DNA of 32,546 nucleotides, taken from NCBI GenBank assembly GCA_002238565.1, contig MPMP01000061.1, forward strand, positions 1 through 32,546, in the 5' to 3' direction. The notes beneath the pieces are model-generated. The model saw only the letters and a program-made list of their open reading frames with translations. It was not told where the DNA came from and ran no database searches. A program made the position numbers and the translations under genes. The DNA comes from Albidovulum sp. bin36 (GTDB lineage: Bacteria > Pseudomonadota > Alphaproteobacteria > Rhodobacterales > Rhodobacteraceae). This document shows, piece after piece, positions 8,841-17,784 of the stretch. Each line of letters opens with the position of its first letter. The first letter of the stretch is position 1.

Positions 8841-9794
8841 TTAGATAGAGCCGTGTTGCCCGACTCTTTCGACCTCGTATTCTAATGCAACGCCGGTCAA
8901 TTGCAAGACTTTTTTGCGAGCCTTTTCCGCAAGGGCTTCCAAGTCCCCCGCCGTCGCGCGGCCGTCGTTAATAAGAAAATTCGAGTGCAGTTCCGAGATT
9001 CGGGCGCCGCCTTGCGCCGCGCCGCGCATTCCCGCGCTATCAATCAGCTTCCACGCCTTGCCTTCGTGGGACTCGCCGTCTTCGCCCGTCGACGAATAGC
9101 CAACCGGATTCCGGAAAATGGAGCCGGCCGTCCTTTCTCCGTACGGCTGAGTTGCATTGCGCCGCTCGACCTGCCTTGCCATCAATTCGCGAAGCCGCCC
9201 AGAGCGCGCTTGCCGTCCCTCGAAAACGGCTTCGACGACAATCGCCCCGTCGGGAAGGCGGCTGCCCCTGTAGGCGAAGCCAATTTCGCCCGCGGCGACG
9301 GTTTCTATGCGGCCGTCACGGGTAACAATTCGCGCTTCGCGGAATATGTCTTCGACATAGGAGCCGTAGCAGCCTGCATTCATGCTCACGGCGCCGCCGA
9401 CGGTGCCGGGTATCGTTCTCAGAAACGTCAAGTCGATTCCGGCGTCGGCCGATTCGCTCGCCACCCTTGCGACGCGGGCCGCGGCGCCGACGGAAACCGA
9501 ACGGCCGTCGATTTCTATGCCGGCGAATTCTCGTCCCAGCCTTACGACCACCCCTCGAAGCCCCCCGTCCCGAATAATTACATTTGAACCGGCGCCGAGG
9601 GGATAGACGCTGATATCGCAAGGCAGATGCCGCATGAATTGCGCCAGATCCTCAATACTCGCGGGCTGGAAAATCCAGTCCGCCGGACCGCCGACCTTTA
9701 GCCAGGTATAGTCCGCTAGAACTCTGTTTCGGAATAGCCGCCCGGCCGTTTCGGGCACGGCATTCAGTTTCTCGGGTGCGCGTCGAATTTCCAT
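8841..9794 (-). CDS. murB: UDP-N-acetylmuramate dehydrogenase MurB
   Basis: MurB is the FAD enzyme that reduces UDP-GlcNAc-enolpyruvate with NADPH to UDP-MurNAc. The FAD-binding fold is clear from [12 protein letters not shown] (29-40), [14 protein letters not shown] (65-78), [23 protein letters not shown] (119-141), and the [14 protein letters not shown] stretch, whose Ser225 is the proton-donor serine. [13 protein letters not shown] (266-278) and a C-terminal EYEVERVG complete the family pattern. The short C-terminal arrangement and 317-residue length point to the type II class, typical outside the enterobacteria. It starts nine bases after the murC stop codon. The ATG at 9794 has a GGAG-rich segment upstream. 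Confidence 0.96.
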   Translation of the reverse strand: MEIRRAPEKLNAVPETAGRLFRNRVLADYTWLKVGGPADWIFQPASIEDLAQFMRHLPCDISVYPLGAGSNVIIRDGGLRGVVVRLGREFAGIEIDGRSVSVGAAARVARVASESADAGIDLTFLRTIPGTVGGAVSMNAGCYGSYVEDIFREARIVTRDGRIETVAAGEIGFAYRGSRLPDGAIVVEAVFEGRQARSGRLRELMARQVERRNATQPYGERTAGSIFRNPVGYSSTGEDGESHEGKAWKLIDSAGMRGAAQGGARISELHSNFLINDGRATAGDLEALAEKARKKVLQLTGVALEYEVERVGQHGSI

Positions 9795-9803
9795 GCCGGC
9801 ACT

Positions 9804-11204
9804 CTACTCCAAAGCCAGAAGGTCGGGAAGCGCATTCGCCCAGGCCGTAATGGATCCCGCGCCCAGGCACAGTACGATGTCGCCCGGACGCGCGGAATTC
9901 CTGACGAAGCTCCCAAGGTGCCGCTCGTTTTTGAGAACGGCCGCGTCGCGATGCCCATGCCTTACCAGGCCCGCCACCAGCGAATCGCTGTCGGCGCCCG
10001 GAATCGGCGATTCGCCCGCCGGATAGACGTCCGCGATTCCGACGAAATCCGCTTCGTTGAAACACCGGCAAAAATCGTCGAACAGGCTTGCGAGCCGCGT
10101 ATATCTGTGCGGTTGGTGAATTGCGAACACTCGGCCCGAACACGATTGCCTCGCCGCTTTGATGACAGCTGCTATTTCGACCGGGTGGTGCCCGTAGTCG
10201 TCTATGATCGTGACTCCGCCGACTTTTCCCACCAGCGTGAAGCGCCGGCCGACGCCCGCGAACGAAGCGAGCGCGTCGCGAATGGATTCGCCGCTGATGC
10301 CAAGGTGCCTAGCAACGGCAACGGCTGCCAGAGCGTTGGCGACGTTGTGGTCGCCGGGCATGGGCAGCGTGCAATCCTCTATTCGGGACCTTTCCGATTT
10401 CAGGACGATATCGAACCTGGCATGGCCGCGATCATAGCGAATGTTTTCGGCGCGAACTTCGGCAAGCTGATTCAAGCCGTATGTAATGATTCGGCGGTCC
10501 GTCACCCGGCCGACCATGGCCTGGACCTCGGGGTGGTCCGTGCAGCAGACCGCGATGCCGTAGAAGGGAATGTTTTCGATGAACATGTCGAACGCCGCGC
10601 GAATGCCGTCGAAATCTCCGTAGTGGTCCAAGTGCTCCGGATCGATATTCGTAACTACGCCGATCGTGGCGGGCAGCCGAACAAACGTGCCGTCGCTTTC
10701 ATCGGCTTCGACCACCATCCATTCGCCGCCGCCGACGCGAGCATTCGAACCGTAGGCGCTAATGATTCCGCCGTTTACGACCGTCGGGTCGAATCCGCCC
10801 TTCTCCAGAAGCGTCGCGACGATCGTGGTCGTCGTTGTCTTGCCGTGCGTGCCGGCAACGGCTACATTGGATTTGAGCCGCATCAGTTCCGCCAGCATCT
10901 CGGCTCTTCTAACGACGGGCAGCCCGAGGCGCCGCGCGTGCGCCAGTTCCGGATTTCCCTTCGCGATGGCCGACGACACGACGACCACCGCCGCGCTTTC
11001 GACATTGTTCCGGCAGTGCCCGGACATGATCCTCGCGCCCGCGGACGCCAAGCGCCGCGTGATTTTCGTATCGGCAATATCCGATCCCTGAACTTCGTAG
11101 CCGGTATTCAGCAGAACTTCCGCGATGCCGGACATGCCGATTCCGCCGATGCCGATGAAGTGGATGGGACCGAGCCGATCCGGCAGTTTCGTAGTACTGT
11201 TCAA
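9804..11204 (-). CDS. murC: UDP-N-acetylmuramate--L-alanine ligase MurC
   Basis: MurC adds the first amino acid, L-alanine, to UDP-MurNAc using ATP in the cytoplasm. The sequence shows the N-terminal UDP-binding motif [12 protein letters not shown] (15-26), the Mur ligase ATP loop AGTHGKTT (117-124), [20 protein letters not shown], and [13 protein letters not shown] at the C-terminal ligand region. The frame is open upstream to 11276, but no ATG exists there. A TTG at 11204 overlaps the murG stop codon as TTGA and has GGAG eight bases before it. It gives 466 residues, the usual length, so I chose it. The overlap indicates translational coupling with murG. Confidence 0.95.
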   Translation of the reverse strand: MNSTTKLPDRLGPIHFIGIGGIGMSGIAEVLLNTGYEVQGSDIADTKITRRLASAGARIMSGHCRNNVESAAVVVVSSAIAKGNPELAHARRLGLPVVRRAEMLAELMRLKSNVAVAGTHGKTTTTTIVATLLEKGGFDPTVVNGGIISAYGSNARVGGGEWMVVEADESDGTFVRLPATIGVVTNIDPEHLDHYGDFDGIRAAFDMFIENIPFYGIAVCCTDHPEVQAMVGRVTDRRIITYGLNQLAEVRAENIRYDRGHARFDIVLKSERSRIEDCTLPMPGDHNVANALAAVAVARHLGISGESIRDALASFAGVGRRFTLVGKVGGVTIIDDYGHHPVEIAAVIKAARQSCSGRVFAIHQPHRYTRLASLFDDFCRCFNEADFVGIADVYPAGESPIPGADSDSLVAGLVRHGHRDAAVLKNERHLGSFVRNSARPGDIVLCLGAGSITAWANALPDLLALE

Positions 11205-12310
11205 GATCGATGCTCCATGATGGCCGACGCAAGGACCAAATCCGCCAATTCTTCCGCCGCGGCCGGTTTGCCGCAAGATCGCGCGGCCGCGGCCATTCCC
11301 GTCGCCAGCTTCGCGTCGGTTAAAATCGAATTTATTTCCCCGGAAAGCCGTTCGGGCGACAATTCGGACTCCGAAATGACCGCAGCGGCGCCCGCCGCCT
11401 TGAGACTCAATGCGTTCGCCGTCTGATGATCGTTGGCCGCAGCCGCGAAGGGCACAAGGATCGAAGGCCTGCCAATGGCGGAAATTTCGGCAACCGACGA
11501 CGCTCCGGCTCTCGAAATTACCAGCTGCGCCTTTGCGATCTGCTCAGGAATATCGTCGAAAAAGCAAGAGACTCTTGACTCGACGCCTTCTTGCTTCAAC
11601 TCGACCCGCGCGCCTTCCTCCTCTCCCGGCCTTGTCTGCAGAACGACGAAGAGCCGGGATTTAATGTCGTCCGAAAGCAGCCGTACGGCTTCGGGCACCG
11701 CGCGCGAAATAATTGACGCGCCCTGGCTGCCCCCGATTGCAACAACGCGCAGCGTCTGATCGCCCGGCGGCCGGTAGTCGGCCTCGAGCTGGTCGAGTAC
11801 CGATGACCTTACCGGGTTTCCAACCGCGATCGCCTCGAATCCCCGCTGTTCGCCGAGCAGCGGAAAGCCGGTTGCGACCAGGTCGACGCGCCCCGCCCAA
11901 AAACGATTCGTTCGTCCGAGGACGCTGTTTTGCTCGTGGATGGATCGCCGCCGCCTCGCCAGCCAGGCTGCGGCCATCGCCGGAAAGGCCGGATAACCAC
12001 CGAAGCCGACAACGGCGGACGGCATGTCGAGCGCCGTGCGGACGACCGCGACGACAATTCCTGCCGCCAGCCTGAACGGCGCGACCGATTTTTCCAATAG
12101 GCTGCCCTGGCCGAAAGTCCCGCTGGCGATCAAGCGGGTTTCGACTTCTCCGGGAAAATTGCCTGCGAACCTCGATCCTCGCGAATCCGTCCACAAGTGA
12201 ACCCGCCAATTTCGCTCCAGAGCGACTTCGGCCAGCGCCTGAGCAGGAAACATATGACCGCCGGTGCCGCCGGCCGCTACGATCAACAGCGGTTTTCGGC
12301 GATTTCGCAC
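11201..12310 (-). CDS. murG: UDP-N-acetylglucosamine--lipid I transferase MurG
   Basis: MurG is the membrane-associated GT28 glycosyltransferase that adds GlcNAc to lipid I to make lipid II. With the start below it has about 369 residues. The N-terminal glycine-rich loop is [13 protein letters not shown] (11-23), followed by [18 protein letters not shown], and the donor-binding [17 protein letters not shown] and DHQTANA of the C-terminal domain, all diagnostic. The frame stays open into ftsW. The likeliest starts are the GTG at 12310, with GGA six bases before it and only eight residues before the first strand, or the TTG at 12349, overlapping the end of ftsW. I prefer the GTG because it gives the family's normal N-terminus. 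The gene overlaps murC by four bases. Confidence 0.95.
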   Translation of the reverse strand: MRNRRKPLLIVAAGGTGGHMFPAQALAEVALERNWRVHLWTDSRGSRFAGNFPGEVETRLIASGTFGQGSLLEKSVAPFRLAAGIVVAVVRTALDMPSAVVGFGGYPAFPAMAAAWLARRRRSIHEQNSVLGRTNRFWAGRVDLVATGFPLLGEQRGFEAIAVGNPVRSSVLDQLEADYRPPGDQTLRVVAIGGSQGASIISRAVPEAVRLLSDDIKSRLFVVLQTRPGEEEGARVELKQEGVESRVSCFFDDIPEQIAKAQLVISRAGASSVAEISAIGRPSILVPFAAAANDHQTANALSLKAAGAAAVISESELSPERLSGEINSILTDAKLATGMAAAARSCGKPAAAEELADLVLASAIMEHRS

Positions 12311-12341
12311 GCTTAGTCCGGTTCCGCTGCGGCGATAGGCA

Positions 12342-13496
12342 TTAGGCAAGTTTTCCGAGGTCGCCGCCGGGCCGTCTTCGAGTAAAGGCCAAAAGCAGGC
12401 CAATGCCTATGCCGACCGCGACCAGGGAGGAGCCGCCGTAGGATATGAAGGGCAGCGTCATGCCCTTGGCGGGAAGTCCATTCGAAGTCACGCCGATATT
12501 TATGAATGCCTGAATTCCGAATAGCGCCGCGAGTCCGGTGCCAGCCGTCCTGATGAAGATGTCCTGCTCGCGGCAGAGCAGAATCAACGCGCGAATCACA
12601 ATGAAGCCGAATAGCGACAGGATGAACAAAGCTCCGACCAGCCCGAATTCTTCCGCAATCGCAGCCATAACGAAATCCGTATGGCCGTCCGGCAGATTCA
12701 TTTTGACGCTGCCCTTGCCGATGCCCTTCCCGAACAGCCATCCCTCATGAATCGCTATGATGGCCTTGCCGACCTGGCTGAACGGATCCACCGCGCCGTC
12801 GAGAAAACTCGAAACGCGGCCGCGAAAGTGCGAGTCTATCCTGAACGCTAAAAAGCCCGCCAAGGTCGTGAGGGCGCCCAGGATCGTTAAAATTCGAATC
12901 GGCGCGCCCTTGACGAAATAGATGACCCCCCACGCGAAAATTATCATGCTGGCCTGGCCGTAGTCCGGCTGCAGTACCAGCGTCAAAGCGATAAGCACCG
13001 TCAAGACGAATGTAATGAGAACGCCCGGCGACCTGTAGACGCCGCCTTTCGCGGTCATGAGCCATGCGCACGCGACTACGAATCCGGGCTTTAGAAACTC
13101 CGAGGGCTGGAAGCTCATCAATCCCGGCAGGGACAGCCATCGCGCCGCGCCCTTTCCCTGGGTAATTCCGAAAATCGGCAGCAGCATCAAGCAGACGAGC
13201 GAGAATAAAAAGACGATCGTGCCAACTCTACGGGCGTCGTCCGGCGACAAGACCGACAGCGCAAGAATCAATGCTATCGAAATCAATGCGAAAACGACTT
13301 GCTTGCGAATGTAGAAGTCGAGAGAGACCCCATTGTCCATCGCCTCCGGCGGAGTCGTGGAAATTACGGCGAGCAGGCCGATCGCGATCAACAAAAGAGT
13401 CGTTGCAAGAATCCATTTGTCGATGGTGCGCCACCAGCGAGGAAGCACCGGGTCCAACGGGGGCAGGTTCGGGGCCCCATGCATCATTACCGTCAT
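12342..13496 (-). CDS. ftsW: Septal peptidoglycan glycosyltransferase FtsW
   Basis: FtsW is the SEDS-family polymerase that extends glycan strands from lipid II at the septum and works with the transpeptidase FtsI. The 384-residue protein has about ten hydrophobic helices. The SEDS signature is clear in GKGIGKGSVKMNLPDGHTDF followed by VMAAIAEEFGLVGA, and in LPFISYGGSSLVAVGIGIGLL near the C-terminus. PSEFLK appears in the central part as expected. It begins at the ATG at 13496, 168 bases after murD, one of the larger gaps in the cluster. The stop codon lies just before murG. It could be confused with RodA, but the position in the dcw cluster favours FtsW. Confidence 0.94.
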   Translation of the reverse strand: MTVMMHGAPNLPPLDPVLPRWWRTIDKWILATTLLLIAIGLLAVISTTPPEAMDNGVSLDFYIRKQVVFALISIALILALSVLSPDDARRVGTIVFLFSLVCLMLLPIFGITQGKGAARWLSLPGLMSFQPSEFLKPGFVVACAWLMTAKGGVYRSPGVLITFVLTVLIALTLVLQPDYGQASMIIFAWGVIYFVKGAPIRILTILGALTTLAGFLAFRIDSHFRGRVSSFLDGAVDPFSQVGKAIIAIHEGWLFGKGIGKGSVKMNLPDGHTDFVMAAIAEEFGLVGALFILSLFGFIVIRALILLCREQDIFIRTAGTGLAALFGIQAFINIGVTSNGLPAKGMTLPFISYGGSSLVAVGIGIGLLLAFTRRRPGGDLGKLA

Positions 13497-13664
13497 AATA
13501 AGCGCCTGCGTCCTGCAAGTTTTATCGGCTCTGCGGCCGTTTATTCCGGGCCAGCTTAACCTAGCGGAACGGAATTTGCAAAATTGAATCTACACGCTCG
13601 GGGAATTCCCGCAAACGGCGCCGTTCGCCGCTACTCGTCTCCATGGCCCGCCTCTATTATCCGG

Positions 13665-15068
13665 CTATGAAATAAGAAGCTTTACCTCGGCCGCGAATTC
13701 GTCGCCTCGCTCTTCGAAATTCGAAAACTGGTCGAAGCTGGCGGCGGCGGGCGCCAGCAGGACGGTGTCGCCGGCCCGGGAATCCCTTGCGGCGGCGGAC
13801 ACGGCGGCAGCCATGTCTCCGCAAATCTCGAACGGCACGTCGCTGATTTGCCTAGCGAAATCCTCGGCGGCCTCGCCGATATAGTAGGCCTTGACGACTT
13901 TCGAAGCCGAGCGACCGAGGCTTGACAGGCCGCCCTCCTTGGCTCGCCCGCCCGCAATCCATCTGATGCTGTCGAAAGCCTGAAGCGACCTGGCCGCGCT
14001 TGCAACGTTCGTCGCCTTGGAGTCGTTGACGTAGGAAACTCCCCGGCGCATTCCAATGAACTGCATCCTGTGGCGCAGGCCCTGAAACGATTCCATTGCC
14101 GCGATTGCCTGCCTTGCCCGAATTCCCAGCTGCTTGCATGCGGCCAGAACGGCGCAGGCATTGAAGAGATTATGGGCTCCGGGCAAGCCGCTCGGCGCGT
14201 CGAATTCCTGGTATTCCAGAACCTGGCCGCCGCGGTATTCGCGGAATCGGCCGTTAGAGGCGCAAATCGACCAGCTCTCGGATTCGGCATCGATCTCCGA
14301 TCCGGAGATTCGCACGACGGAGGCGCGACCTTTTCTCGCGGAGTATTCGCTCGCCAGGAATCGCCCCTCGGGGTCGTCGATGCCAATCACCGCCGTCCTG
14401 ATCCTGTCCGAGGCGAAGAGCCTGCGCTTCGCGGCGAAATACCCGCCTAGCCCGCCATGGCGGTCGAGATGATCCGGGGACAGATTGAGCATGACGGCTA
14501 TGTCCGGCTCCAATTCCGAAGCGAGTTCCGTTTGGTAGGACGATAGTTCCAGGACGATGACTTCGCCGGGCCGCGGAGGGTCGCTGGCCAAAACGCCATT
14601 CCCGAAATTGCCCGCTATCTGCGAATGCCGGCCGGTCGTCTTCAGGACGTGCCGGAGCAATGCCGCCGTCGTGGACTTTCCGTTGGAACCGGTAATCGCC
14701 ACGATGACCGGCGCATCGGGGCCACCACCTCGCCTCGAGTTCGCCATCGCCTGGAAAAACAGCCCGATATCGTTGTCGAGCGGAATTCCCATCTTCGCGG
14801 CCAATGCGACGGCGGGATGGGGAATCGGATACAGAACCGGAATGCCCGGCGAAACGATCAGCTTGTCGATTCCCTTGAACGCCTCTTCTGCATTCAGCCG
14901 GCGCAAGCTGAATCCCGCCTCCTCCGCCCGGCCGCGGGCCATCGCGTCGTCGTCCCAAACCACCACGGAGCAACCGCTCGCCCGCAATGCGCGCGCCGAA
15001 GTCAGCCCAGTTCGCCCCATGCCTAGAACGGCGAAATTCCTGCCTTCGGCCGCCGGAACAGAAATCAA
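13665..15068 (-). CDS. murD: UDP-N-acetylmuramoylalanine--D-glutamate ligase MurD
   Basis: MurD adds D-glutamate to UDP-MurNAc-L-alanine. The 467-residue protein shows the Rossmann-like N-terminus NFAVLGMGRTGLTSA (11-25), SPGIP (73-77), the ATP loop ITGSNGKSTT (125-134), LELSSYQTE, NLSPDHLDRHG, and the C-terminal NDSKATNVASA and LLAPAAASFDQF, a close match to the family. The only sensible start is TTG at 15068, immediately after the mraY stop codon, with no ATG nearby before the first strand. Translation is therefore probably coupled to mraY. It is followed by a 168-base gap before ftsW. Confidence 0.95.
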   Translation of the reverse strand: MISVPAAEGRNFAVLGMGRTGLTSARALRASGCSVVVWDDDAMARGRAEEAGFSLRRLNAEEAFKGIDKLIVSPGIPVLYPIPHPAVALAAKMGIPLDNDIGLFFQAMANSRRGGGPDAPVIVAITGSNGKSTTAALLRHVLKTTGRHSQIAGNFGNGVLASDPPRPGEVIVLELSSYQTELASELEPDIAVMLNLSPDHLDRHGGLGGYFAAKRRLFASDRIRTAVIGIDDPEGRFLASEYSARKGRASVVRISGSEIDAESESWSICASNGRFREYRGGQVLEYQEFDAPSGLPGAHNLFNACAVLAACKQLGIRARQAIAAMESFQGLRHRMQFIGMRRGVSYVNDSKATNVASAARSLQAFDSIRWIAGGRAKEGGLSSLGRSASKVVKAYYIGEAAEDFARQISDVPFEICGDMAAAVSAAARDSRAGDTVLLAPAAASFDQFSNFEERGDEFAAEVKLLIS

Positions 15069-15069
15069 G

Positions 15070-16155
15070 CTATCGGACTTTCAATGTCGCCAGGCCGATC
15101 ATGGCGAGGATAAGGGAAATGATCCAGAACCGAATCACGATTTGCGACTCCGGCCACCCTTTCTTTTCGAAGTGATGGTGGACGGGCGACATCAGGAATA
15201 TACGCTTGCCCGTCGACTTGAAGTACGCGACCTGAATTATCACGCTCATCGCTTCGGCCACGAAAAGACCGCCCAGAATCGTCAATACGATTTCGTGCTT
15301 GGTCAAGACCGCGATCGCTCCCACCGCGCCTCCAAGCGCCAGGGAGCCTGTATCGCCCATGAAAACGGCCGCCGGAGGAGCGTTGTACCAAAGGAAGCCC
15401 AGGCCGCCGCCAACCAGGCCGGCAACGAAAATAAGCAATTCGCCCGTGCCCGGAATGTAGTGGACGTCGAGATATTCCGCGAAGTCGGTCCTGCCGACGG
15501 CATAGGCGATAATGCCCAGCGAAGCCGATGCGATCATAATCGGCATGATAGCCAGGCCATCCAGTCCGTCGGTCAGATTCACCGAATTCGCCGAACCGAC
15601 AATTACGAGCACCGAGAACGGAATGAAGAACAAGCCCAGATCAATTAGCAGGTTTTTAAGGACCGGCACCGCGAGCATTCCGGAGAGCGATTCCGGATGG
15701 ATTTGCATCGTCCAGTACCCCGAGACGCACGCGATAGCGATTCCGATCAGGAACTTGATTCGGGCGGGCACGCCCTTTGAGCTGCCAAGCGTGACCTTTT
15801 TGTAATCATCGACAAATCCGACAATCCCGAAAGAAACCGTAACGAACAGGACAAGCCAGATATTGTAGTTGTCGAGACGCGCCCAAAGGAGCGTTGAAAA
15901 AATCAAGGCTCCGATTATCAGCACGCCCCCCATGGTCGGCGTGCCGGACTTTTCCTTGATGTGCGATTCCGGACCGTCTTCGCGGATCGGCTGCCCGTTT
16001 TTTTGCCTGGCGCGCAAAAGGTTGATCATCGGCTGGCCGAAAAGAAAGCCGAATACCAACGCCGTAAAAAACGCTCCGCCGGCGCGAAAGGTAATATAGC
16101 GAAAAAGATTGAATAAATCGCCACCATCCGAGAACTGCGCAAGGAAATAGAACAT
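15070..16155 (-). CDS. mraY: Phospho-N-acetylmuramoyl-pentapeptide-transferase MraY
   Basis: MraY transfers phospho-MurNAc-pentapeptide to undecaprenyl phosphate, making lipid I in the inner membrane. The ATG at 16155 gives 361 residues, close to the usual 360, and has AAGGTAGG upstream. An upstream TTG at 16236 adds 27 polar residues that do not fit the family. About ten transmembrane helices are evident. Active-site and family motifs are present: TPTMGG (72-77), the aspartate pair in FVDDYKKV, NLTDGLDGLA, and MGDTGSLALGG. The terminal PVHHHFEKKGWPE is the family-specific histidine loop. It lies 207 bases after murF, so an internal promoter is possible. Confidence 0.96.
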   Translation of the reverse strand: MFYFLAQFSDGGDLFNLFRYITFRAGGAFFTALVFGFLFGQPMINLLRARQKNGQPIREDGPESHIKEKSGTPTMGGVLIIGALIFSTLLWARLDNYNIWLVLFVTVSFGIVGFVDDYKKVTLGSSKGVPARIKFLIGIAIACVSGYWTMQIHPESLSGMLAVPVLKNLLIDLGLFFIPFSVLVIVGSANSVNLTDGLDGLAIMPIMIASASLGIIAYAVGRTDFAEYLDVHYIPGTGELLIFVAGLVGGGLGFLWYNAPPAAVFMGDTGSLALGGAVGAIAVLTKHEIVLTILGGLFVAEAMSVIIQVAYFKSTGKRIFLMSPVHHHFEKKGWPESQIVIRFWIISLILAMIGLATLKVR

Positions 16156-16362
16156 TAAACCTACCTTTCGGCTTTGGCGGGAGTCGCAGTTGCTTTTGTC
16201 GTTTCCGCATGTTCCACGAATCGCGGCCAGTATCAAGAATCCGTGAGCCGCGCGGCCCTTTTCGAATTCAAAAGATGCTCGTCTCTAAAAATTCGCAGGC
16301 GGCGCCGGCCACTCCAGCGACAGAAGCGCGGACCGGGCGCGCGAAACTGCTTGAACTGCCGA

Positions 16363-17784
16363 TCAGCGGACTTGACGCCGGTTCAATTTCCTCATGGCCT
16401 CCGCGACAATCGAGATTTTAGATCCCTTGGATCCTTTGACAAGCGCGACATCCCCCGGCGAGGCAAGCTGCGCGGAAATCTCGGATAGCTCGGACGAGCT
16501 TTCGCGCCAAAGGCCCCTCTTGCTTTGCGGCAGAGCCATGTACAAATTATGCATCAGGCGACCGGCGCAGTGGACCACCGAAATCTTGTCCATCGCGCCG
16601 TGGCGCGAGAATCGCTCGTGCAGCGCGGGTCCCTCTGAACCCAGTTCCAGCATGTCGCCCAAAATAGCAATTCGCCTTCCAGCGCATTCCGCCGCTCCCC
16701 GCGGCCTTGGTTCTATCGAAGCCAGCACGGTTAGCGCGGCGTTCAGCGAAGACGGATTCGCGTTGAAGGTATCGTCGATTAGCTCGATCGGCGAATCCGC
16801 TCCGTCGAGCCAGACCTTGTATCTTGACCCCCTTCCCGCAGGAGGCTCCCAGGTTTCCAGCGCCGGCATCGCGGCTTCTATATCCCCGCCGACCGAGTCG
16901 ATCGCCGCCAGCGCGCCTAGCGCGTTCATCGCGAAGTGCCGGCCGCGCGAAGCCAATTTAAATGCTACGCGCCGCCCGGGAATGCTGGCCCGAACAAGCG
17001 TGCCGGTTTCGGAATCCTCGCATGCCGCCATTCGCCAGTCCGCAAGGGCGCCTTCGCCGAAAGATATCAAATTCGCCGAATTCTCGGCGGCGGCCTTTCG
17101 GAAAATCTCGAAACCGGGAGAGTCCCGATTGACGACGGCGGTTCCGCCCGGCTCCATCCCGAGGATAATCGACGCCTTCTCCGCCGCAATCCCCTCGACC
17201 GAGGAGAACGAGGCAAGATGCGCAATCCCAACCGTTGTTATCAGGCAGGCATGCGGTTTCGCAATCTTGCTCAGAGGCAAGATTTCGCCGGGGCGGTTCA
17301 TCCCGATTTCGATGACCGCGAATTCCGCTGCACGGGGCAATCTCGCCAGCGTCAGCGGAACGCCCCAATGATTGTTGTAGCTGTGCTCGGCCGCATGAGT
17401 TGGGCCCTGCGCCGATAGCGCTTGCCGAAGCATTTCCTTCGTCGAGGTTTTTCCGGACGAGCCGGTCACTGCGATGACTTTCGCCGAACTTCTATCCCTC
17501 GCCGCCAGCCCCAACTTTTCCAGCGCGGCAAGCCCGTCCGCGACTTTCAGCAGGCAAGCCCGCTCCGGCAAGCCCTCGACTTCCTTTTCCACGACGGCCG
17601 CCGATGCGCCCGCCTCGAACGCATTGCGAACAAATGCATGGCCGTCGCGGTTGTCCGACAGAGCGATGAAAAGATCGCCCTCGGCCAAGGACCGGGAGTC
17701 GATGGATACGCCTCCGGCGCTCCATTCGCGATTCGACCGCCCGCCGGTAGCCTTCTCGGCATCCGCTGAAGACCAAAGAGTCAT
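16363..17784 (-). CDS. murF: UDP-MurNAc-tripeptide--D-alanyl-D-alanine ligase MurF
   Basis: MurF attaches the D-Ala-D-Ala made by Ddl to UDP-MurNAc-tripeptide, finishing the soluble precursor. The 473-residue protein has the N-terminal substrate domain with SIDSRSLAEGDLF (28-39), the ATP loop VTGSSGKTSTK (106-116), NNHWGVPLTLARLP (137-150), EIGMNRPGEI (159-168), and DDTFNANPSS in the C-terminal domain with ILGDMLELG. All are typical. Its ATG overlaps the murE stop codon as ATGA, so the two ligases are translationally coupled. Codon use resembles its neighbours. Confidence 0.96.
   Translation of the reverse strand: MTLWSSADAEKATGGRSNREWSAGGVSIDSRSLAEGDLFIALSDNRDGHAFVRNAFEAGASAAVVEKEVEGLPERACLLKVADGLAALEKLGLAARDRSSAKVIAVTGSSGKTSTKEMLRQALSAQGPTHAAEHSYNNHWGVPLTLARLPRAAEFAVIEIGMNRPGEILPLSKIAKPHACLITTVGIAHLASFSSVEGIAAEKASIILGMEPGGTAVVNRDSPGFEIFRKAAAENSANLISFGEGALADWRMAACEDSETGTLVRASIPGRRVAFKLASRGRHFAMNALGALAAIDSVGGDIEAAMPALETWEPPAGRGSRYKVWLDGADSPIELIDDTFNANPSSLNAALTVLASIEPRPRGAAECAGRRIAILGDMLELGSEGPALHERFSRHGAMDKISVVHCAGRLMHNLYMALPQSKRGLWRESSSELSEISAQLASPGDVALVKGSKGSKISIVAEAMRKLNRRQVR

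Noticed and set aside
9918..11426. Long plus-strand open frame of about 500 codons opposite murC and the end of murG
   Set aside because: It is antisense to clearly recognised genes, its translation has no recognisable motif, and GC-rich codon usage of the true gene commonly leaves the opposite strand open.
14557..15648. Plus-strand open frame of 363 codons opposite murD and mraY
   Set aside because: It shadows two well-supported genes and shows a motif-free, Arg- and Asn-rich translation.
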